The notes beneath the pieces are model-generated. The model saw only the letters and a list, made by a program, of their open reading frames with translations, did not search any database and had not been told where the DNA came from. This document shows, one piece after another, positions 6,487 through 11,200 of a DNA stretch of 11,200 nucleotides. Position 1 is the first letter of the stretch. Each line of letters opens with the position of its first letter. Both the position numbers and the translations under genes were made by a program. This DNA is from an uncultured Chitinophagaceae bacterium (GTDB lineage Bacteria; Bacteroidota; Bacteroidia; Chitinophagales; Chitinophagaceae), in NCBI GenBank assembly GCA_946885665.1, contig CAMPGT010000132.1, positions 1-11,200 of the forward strand, given 5' to 3'.

Positions 6487-8701
6487 TTACTCCCAATAGC
6501 TTTTCAATAGCTGTGTTATACTGATGTTTCCAGGTGCCGATGCTTCCCCATTCCTGGCCGTCAACTTCCACCGACCCGGACGTTACCGCGCCCAGCTCTT
6601 CGAAGGGGTGTGTTCCCATGGCTTTGCGGAACGCATCTGCTTTCGAGGCCTTTACCGAAACGACTACCCTGCTCTGCGCCTCTCCAAACCAAAATCCGTC
6701 TTTCCTTATCTTATAATCACTCGCCACCACATCAAAACCTAAGTTGTTCGTGAACGACGATTCCAGGAGCGCAACAAAAAGTCCGCCTTCGCTCACGTCG
6801 TGCGCCGACTCGACGACGCTCTTCTTAATCAGGTCGAGCAACAGTTGTTGCATGGCAAACTCGGTGTCGATGTTGAAGGCAGGTGCCGGGCTGTATTCCA
6901 CGCCCATGATCTTCTGCAGGTATTCCGATGAATTGATGTCGCCGCTGCTTTTTCCGATCATGAAAATAACATCTCCCTCATGTTTGAAGTTCATGGTCAT
7001 TTTGCTGTTTACGTTGTCGAGCAATCCTACCATGCCGATGGTGGGCGTGGGATATACGGCGCCTTCGGGATGCTGGTTGTAGAAACTTACGTTGCCGCCT
7101 GTTACCGGCGTATCAAATTTGCGGCACGCCTCGCCCATGCCTTTGATGGCTTGCACAAACTGGTAATACACTTCAGGATCGTAGGGATTGCCGAAGTTGA
7201 GGCAGTTGGTGATGCCCAGCGGCTGACCGCCGCTGCACACAATGTTCCTCGCTGCTTCGGCCACGGCAATCATGGCACCTTTGTATGGATCGGCAAACAC
7301 GTAACGGCTGTTGCAGTCGGTAGTAAGCGCAAGGCCCTTATTTGTTGGCTTCGCGATCACTATTGCAGCGTCGCTGGGATCGTTGGTAGAGGCGTTGCCT
7401 GTGCCTACCATGCTGTCGTACTGCGTATATATCCATCTTTTCGAGGCGATGTTGGGAAGACTGACCAGTTGTTCCGCTACTTTGCGCAGGTTATTCGGAA
7501 CCTCCACGGTTGATGGATCGAACGCCCGGATTTTTTCGAAGTAAGCAGGCTCCCGGTATTCGCGGTCGTATTGTGGTGCGCCGCCGCCCAACACCAATTC
7601 GTATGCAGGAATTTCTGCTTCCAGTTCGCCATGCATGTAAAATTTCAGTAGGCCGTCGCCGGTCACTTCGCCGATGTGTGAGCAGGGAAGATCCCATTTG
7701 TCGAATATGCGCAGCACCTCATCTTCCTTACCTTTTTCCACCACCATCAACATTCTTTCCTGGCTCTCGCTCAACAGCAGTTCCCAGGTTTTCATATTTT
7801 TTTGGCGGGTGGGTACTTTATCGAGGTCGATGCGCATGCCCACTTCACCTTTCGCGCTCATTTCGGCGGTGGAGCAAATGATGCCGGCGGCACCCATATC
7901 CTGCATACCCACTACGGCGCCGGTTTGCAGCACCTCGAGACATGCTTCGAGTAATTTTTTTTCCTGGAAAGGATCGCCCACCTGTACGGCAGGAAGGTCC
8001 TCGGCGCTTTCTTCGGTGATATCCGCGGAAGCGAACGACGCACCGCCGATGCCATCTTTACCGGTGGCGCTTCCCACGAAGAACACGGGGTTTCCTATCC
8101 CTTTCGCCGTGGCCGAAATAGTTTCGCCGGCCTTGAGAATGCCGACGCTCATCGCGTTCACCAGCGGGTTGGTGTGATATCCTTCTTCAAAATAAATTTC
8201 GCCGCCAACAGTTGGCACGCCAAAACAGTTGCCGTAATGGCCGATGCCGTGCACCACGCCTGCCAGCAGATGGCGTGTTTTAGATTCGGCGAGGTTGCCA
8301 AACCGGAGGGAATTGAGTGAGGCTATGGGCCGGGCGCCCATGGTGAAGATGTCGCGGTGAATGCCGCCAACGCCGGTTGCCGCTCCCTGGAACGGTTCAA
8401 TGGCCGATGGGTGATTATGTGATTCTATTTTGAAGACCACTCCAAACCCGTCGCCAATATCCATCAGGCCCGCATTTTCTTCACCGGCTTTCACCAGCAT
8501 CTTCTTTCCTTCACGCGGAAGGGTTTTGAGCCACTTGATTGAATTTTTATAGCTGCAATGCTCGCTCCACATGCCGCTGAAGGCGCAGAGCTCATTGAAA
8601 TTAGGCGTTCTTTTCAGTTTTTGCCTGATGAGTTCGAATTCTTCCTCTGTGATCCTGAGCTGCGCCGCGGTGTTAACTGTTACTTCCATGATAGTGTTCA
8701 T
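6473..8701 (-). CDS. purL: phosphoribosylformylglycinamidine synthase subunit PurL
   Basis: PurL catalyses the ATP-dependent conversion of formylglycinamide ribonucleotide to its amidine in purine synthesis, using ammonia from the glutaminase PurQ. At 742 residues this is the 'small' PurL that works in a PurL-PurQ-PurS complex, not the 1,300-residue fused form. WSEHCSYKNS (45-54) contains the active-site His48. Then come SHNHPSAIEPFQGAATG (94-110) for ATP/Mg binding, GDPFQEK, MQDMGAAGI and SESQERML. The second half repeats the AIR synthetase-like fold with NCLNFGNP, TGGNVSFYN and SAHDVSEGG. No purQ or purS is seen in this window. The ATG at 8699-8701 overlaps the stop of the upstream glycosyltransferase as ATGA; an ATG four codons inside (8687-8689) is an alternative start. 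Its 3' end overlaps hldD by 14 bases. The gene appears intact. Confidence 0.97.
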   Translation of the reverse strand: MNTIMEVTVNTAAQLRITEEEFELIRQKLKRTPNFNELCAFSGMWSEHCSYKNSIKWLKTLPREGKKMLVKAGEENAGLMDIGDGFGVVFKIESHNHPSAIEPFQGAATGVGGIHRDIFTMGARPIASLNSLRFGNLAESKTRHLLAGVVHGIGHYGNCFGVPTVGGEIYFEEGYHTNPLVNAMSVGILKAGETISATAKGIGNPVFFVGSATGKDGIGGASFASADITEESAEDLPAVQVGDPFQEKKLLEACLEVLQTGAVVGMQDMGAAGIICSTAEMSAKGEVGMRIDLDKVPTRQKNMKTWELLLSESQERMLMVVEKGKEDEVLRIFDKWDLPCSHIGEVTGDGLLKFYMHGELEAEIPAYELVLGGGAPQYDREYREPAYFEKIRAFDPSTVEVPNNLRKVAEQLVSLPNIASKRWIYTQYDSMVGTGNASTNDPSDAAIVIAKPTNKGLALTTDCNSRYVFADPYKGAMIAVAEAARNIVCSGGQPLGITNCLNFGNPYDPEVYYQFVQAIKGMGEACRKFDTPVTGGNVSFYNQHPEGAVYPTPTIGMVGLLDNVNSKMTMNFKHEGDVIFMIGKSSGDINSSEYLQKIMGVEYSPAPAFNIDTEFAMQQLLLDLIKKSVVESAHDVSEGGLFVALLESSFTNNLGFDVVASDYKIRKDGFWFGEAQSRVVVSVKASKADAFRKAMGTHPFEELGAVTSGSVEVDGQEWGSIGTWKHQYNTAIEKLLGVNANN

Positions 8702-9894
8702 CCGGAGTTTTTCGTCTTTTCAGGGGCCGGATGTAAGTCCCCCGGACTTTCAAAGACCGAAATTAAGGTATTCGCGTATTCTGCTATGATTTTGCGGATG
8801 TCGAATTTCTCGATCACCAAAGCACGTCCTTTTTTGCCCATCGCGCAACGCTCTTCGGGGGGCAGGTTCAACATCTTTTCCATTTTATCTGCCAGGTCGA
8901 ACGCATCGTTAAGATTGCACAGGTAACCATTTACCTGGTCGTGCACCACTTCTTTGCAACCCCTGTTGAGTGAGGTTACCACCGGAATTTCCATGCTTGC
9001 GGCCTCCATCAGGCACCGCGGCACGCCTTCATTATAATAAGAAGGAAAGACAAGGCAGTCGGCCTGTGCCAGGTAGGGCCGCACATCGTCGGCAAACCCG
9101 AAATAATGAATGAGCCCTTCATTTTTCCATGCCTCGAGCAGGGCAGGATCGATGGAGTCGGGATGGCCCGCCTCGAAAAAACCGATTAAGTTGAACACCG
9201 AAGGGTAATGCTTACGGCGAAGGATGCGCGCCGCGTCGGCGTACAAAGAAACGCCCTTGCTTTTGAGGAGGCGCGTACTCATGATAAATTGAAACGGCCG
9301 GCCGGCACCTGCCGCACGATCGTGCCCCGGCGCAAAATGTTCGGTGTTCACCCCTTCGCCCGCAAGAACTTTCATCTTGACGATGCTCACGATCTTTTCT
9401 TTCACAAACACTCTTGCATCTTCATTGTTCAGGAACCATACCTCCCGCGCATTTTTCAACGCTCTCCTGTAGAGCAATTTTATAATACGGAACAACCAGT
9501 TTCTTTTTGCAAATGGATAACCGAGGCCCGTGATGACCGCCACGCTGGGTATATTGCGCGCACCTGCTGCCAGCGAACCGTAAATGTTGGGCTTGGCCAC
9601 ATAGTGAAAAATAAAATCGGGTGCAATGCTGCGGTATAGGCTGCGGAGCCGGAGATAAAAACGCAGATCTTTAACCGGGTTTTCTCCCTTGTTGTTGAAA
9701 TCGATAGCGATGAACCTGCAGCCCTGCTGCACCAGTTTTTCCGCATAATCATCGGGGGGAGAAAGAACGACCACCTTGTACCCGCTGCTGAGCATCCACT
9801 TGATCACATCCAGCCGGAAATTGTACACCGACCATGCATTGTTGGAAACGAAGACAATCGTTTTGCGCGGTTCCGCGACAACAGGTGTAGGCAT
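8698..9894 (-). CDS. family 4 (GT4) glycosyltransferase
   Basis: This is a cytoplasmic or membrane-associated GT-B fold glycosyltransferase of 398 residues that most likely adds a sugar to a lipid-linked glycan or lipopolysaccharide; donor and acceptor cannot be read from the sequence. The N-terminal acceptor domain starts at about residue 11 with a strand and a VYNFRLD helix, typical of the PF13477-like group. The linker holds GEGVN (179-183). The C-terminal donor domain has STRLLKSKG (206-214), with the Arg and Lys that contact the nucleotide phosphates, FGFADDVRPYLA, and the E-x7-E motif EGVPRCLME (Glu289 and Glu297). The ATG at 9892-9894 is chosen; an upstream TTG (9904-9906) would lie inside the -7 promoter box. 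It is the first gene of the operon with purL, hldD and proC. The pairing with hldD hints at a lipopolysaccharide role, but that is inference. Confidence 0.88.
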   Translation of the reverse strand: MPTPVVAEPRKTIVFVSNNAWSVYNFRLDVIKWMLSSGYKVVVLSPPDDYAEKLVQQGCRFIAIDFNNKGENPVKDLRFYLRLRSLYRSIAPDFIFHYVAKPNIYGSLAAGARNIPSVAVITGLGYPFAKRNWLFRIIKLLYRRALKNAREVWFLNNEDARVFVKEKIVSIVKMKVLAGEGVNTEHFAPGHDRAAGAGRPFQFIMSTRLLKSKGVSLYADAARILRRKHYPSVFNLIGFFEAGHPDSIDPALLEAWKNEGLIHYFGFADDVRPYLAQADCLVFPSYYNEGVPRCLMEAASMEIPVVTSLNRGCKEVVHDQVNGYLCNLNDAFDLADKMEKMLNLPPEERCAMGKKGRALVIEKFDIRKIIAEYANTLISVFESPGDLHPAPEKTKNSG

Positions 9895-9903
9895 AGATGG
9901 TTC

Positions 9904-9911
9904 CAAAAGTA
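9904..9911 (-). promoter_or_regulatory. -7 promoter element for the GT4-purL-hldD-proC operon
   Basis: The minus strand reads TACTTTTG, an exact TAnnTTTG match, 9 bases upstream of the chosen glycosyltransferase ATG. The transcription start would fall almost at the start codon, implying a very short leader. No good -33 element is seen at the usual spacing. The element overlaps the alternative TTG start, which is an argument against that start. Confidence 0.45.
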
Positions 9912-9942
9912 GAGATTTGATCAGGAAACGTGCCGCTTAAAA

Positions 9943-9950
9943 TAATTTTA
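9943..9950 (+). promoter_or_regulatory. weak candidate -7 element for the membrane protein gene
   Basis: TAATTTTA matches seven of eight positions of TAnnTTTG and lies 23 bases before the ATG at 9974, in an AT-rich leader. A TTTG at 9916-9919 could serve as -33, but the 23-base spacing is longer than the usual 19-21. In AT-rich DNA such a match is easily found by chance. Confidence 0.25.
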
Positions 9951-9973
9951 TTTATCCTTACAAAAAACTATCC

Positions 9974-11146
9974 ATGCGTCTAAAACCGCAGGCATTAAGC
10001 CGGAAGGAAATAATCGCCGGGTATTCAGTGAAACTGATCCTGGGATGCCTGTATGGTTTTATCTATCTCCATTTTTATGACGGCGACGATACCTGGGGAC
10101 TCTACCAGTCTTCCCTCCAGGAAACCTCGCTGCTCCGCAGCCATCCCCTGCAGTTTTTCCGGAACGAATTCACTCCTTTGCATTCCATTGAAATAGGGCA
10201 CAGCTTTGCGCATATTGTAATGCTGTACCAGAACGACCTGCAATATGCCCTGCTGGTGAAAACAATGTCGATACTCCATCTCGTTACCGGCGGTAATTAT
10301 TATATAACGGTGGCCGTGTTCAACGCCATTGTGTTTTTTGGACATTACCGGCTGTTTAAAATGCTGAACGAACAATTTCCCGGGCGGCGAAAACTTTTTT
10401 TTGCATGTGTGTTCCTGTTTTTGCCGGCGGTGTTCTGGGTTAGTGGCTATCGCGTTGAAGGGATGCTTTTGTTTTTCCTTTCGCTGTACCTGCTGCACCT
10501 GTTCAGTAAAAAAGAATACACTGCTAAAAGGATCATCTTCCTGCTTGTCGGTTTTATCGGTGTGTTTATTGCGCGGCCCGAGGTGGCGCCTTTTTTATTA
10601 GTCGCTTCCGTGGCTTATTGGGCAAGCAGCATCAGCAAGCGACCCTACTTGTCGTTCGCGACCGTTTATCTTTTTGCGGGAGTCTTGTTTTTTGCGTCGG
10701 CCGGGTTTTTGCCTTCGGGCGGGCTGCCCGGCGTCATGGCCAAAAAACAAGCGGAATTTATGGCGCTGAAGGGCACCGCATTCGACCTTACCCCGCTCGA
10801 CCCTTCATTTTCAGGGTTTATGAGGGTTATGCCCGAGGCGTTTGCCAATACGTTTTTGCGGCCCTTTCCCTGGGAGGCCAGTGGCGCCCTGCAGCTCATG
10901 GCTTCGGCCGAAATAATCGTTTTCTGGCTGGCCGTTTTTATCTGTATATTTAACCTGAGCAGCGACTGGAAGCTTCGTTTAAAGGATCCCGTTATATTGT
11001 TTTTGCTGGTATTTGGCTGCTCGATGTATATTTCGATAGGATGTATTGTGCCCTTTCCCGGGGCCATAATAAGGTACAAAGCGGTTGCCGGCCTTCTCAT
11101 GATTTGCTGTTTCGCAGCCCTGGTAAGGAACGTTGAACGGAAGTAA
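9974..11146 (+). CDS. polytopic membrane protein, possible GT-C type glycosyltransferase
   Basis: This is a 390-residue integral membrane protein with about nine to eleven hydrophobic segments, for example near 17-33, 108-124, 140-156, 162-177, 186-201, 203-218, 227-244, 312-328, 338-357 and 368-384. Just after the first helix comes an acidic loop, FYDGDDTWG (34-42). GT-C membrane glycosyltransferases such as the PMT and Alg families carry a catalytic acidic pair in this first outer loop. A larger hydrophilic stretch lies at about 250-308, and a PFPGAIIRYK segment (360-369) precedes the last helix; similar 'P-x-x-G-x-x-x-R-Y-K' ends occur, from memory, in uncharacterised Bacteroidota membrane proteins. 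The ATG at 9974 starts directly before a basic N-terminus and the first helix. It is divergent from a GT4 glycosyltransferase, which supports a glycan role. I do not recognise a named family; a polymerase- or flippase-like protein is also possible. Confidence 0.82.
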   Translation: MRLKPQALSRKEIIAGYSVKLILGCLYGFIYLHFYDGDDTWGLYQSSLQETSLLRSHPLQFFRNEFTPLHSIEIGHSFAHIVMLYQNDLQYALLVKTMSILHLVTGGNYYITVAVFNAIVFFGHYRLFKMLNEQFPGRRKLFFACVFLFLPAVFWVSGYRVEGMLLFFLSLYLLHLFSKKEYTAKRIIFLLVGFIGVFIARPEVAPFLLVASVAYWASSISKRPYLSFATVYLFAGVLFFASAGFLPSGGLPGVMAKKQAEFMALKGTAFDLTPLDPSFSGFMRVMPEAFANTFLRPFPWEASGALQLMASAEIIVFWLAVFICIFNLSSDWKLRLKDPVILFLLVFGCSMYISIGCIVPFPGAIIRYKAVAGLLMICCFAALVRNVERK

Positions 11147-11163
11147 TTAAGATTTTTCTTAAT
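11146..11163 (+). terminator. AT-rich hairpin at the end of the membrane protein gene
   Basis: ATTAAGA (11146-11152), a TTTT loop and TCTTAAT (11157-11163) form a perfect seven-pair stem that begins on the last base of the stop codon. It is purely A/T apart from one G-C pair, so it is a weak structure, and no T-run follows. It may assist transcript ending together with the next hairpin, but alone it is not a convincing terminator. Confidence 0.3.
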
Positions 11164-11167
11164 ATGC

Positions 11168-11196
11168 CATTTTGAGGCTGAAACCCGCTCAAAATG
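11168..11196. terminator. nine-pair hairpin, possible bidirectional terminator
   Basis: CATTTTGAG (11168-11176) pairs perfectly with CTCAAAATG (11188-11196) across an 11-base loop. It lies 21 bases after the stop of the membrane protein gene and just before the window edge. The A and T tracts lie within the stem and no T-run is visible after it, so it could equally be a small inverted repeat or belong to a convergent gene beyond the edge. Confidence 0.35.
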
Positions 11197-11200
11197 CGCC

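Noticed and set aside
6980..7513. A 177-codon plus-strand frame opposite purL
   Set aside because: The minus strand encodes conserved PurL motifs throughout, and the plus frame shows no domain.
9895..9906. N-terminal extension of the glycosyltransferase from a TTG at 9904-9906
   Set aside because: The TTG lies within the exact -7 promoter element, so the transcript would start after it. The ATG at 9892-9894 is a better start.

Overview
The window comes from a Bacteroidota genome, most likely a Chitinophagaceae-type member. Three things point there: exact copies of the Bacteroidota -7 promoter element (TAnnTTTG) upstream of three genes, a small secreted protein of the GLPGLI/DUF4412 kind, and lineage-typical forms of YidC (start MDRNT) and ProC (ACGTAY and TPKGCT motifs). 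The placement below phylum is inference from protein style. The stretch is dense, mostly core metabolism and envelope biogenesis, with no sign of phage, transposon, CRISPR or rRNA/tRNA genes.

Layout. At the left edge the C-terminal 84 codons of an unrecognised plus-strand gene (to 257) converge on a minus-strand gene for a secreted GLPGLI/DUF4412-like protein (264-926). Upstream of that lies a 120-base gap holding a nested palindrome (984-1035). Then, all on the minus strand and read from right to left, come pyrG (CTP synthase, 2916-4565) and yidC (membrane insertase, 1047-2858), each with its own -7 element. A second minus-strand block reads right to left as GT4 glycosyltransferase (8698-9894), purL (6473-8701), hldD (5503-6486) and proC (4688-5506). 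These four overlap by 4, 14 and 4 bases, so they are almost certainly one translationally coupled operon. A 79-base divergent intergenic region separates it from a plus-strand polytopic membrane protein (9974-11146), which carries a DGDD loop and resembles GT-C type membrane glycosyltransferases. Two small hairpins follow it at the right edge.

How the genes work together. The envelope theme is carried by the GT4 enzyme, HldD (supplies ADP-L-glycero-D-manno-heptose for lipopolysaccharide core), the GT-C-like membrane protein, YidC and the secreted small protein. The nucleotide and amino-acid theme is carried by PurL (purines), PyrG (CTP) and ProC (proline). The operon mixes both. All the long minus-strand genes look intact, with their key catalytic motifs present. 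I found no convincing undescribed system. The items most worth a second look are the GT-C-like protein, the nested palindrome after yidC, and a terminator-like element in the pyrG leader.
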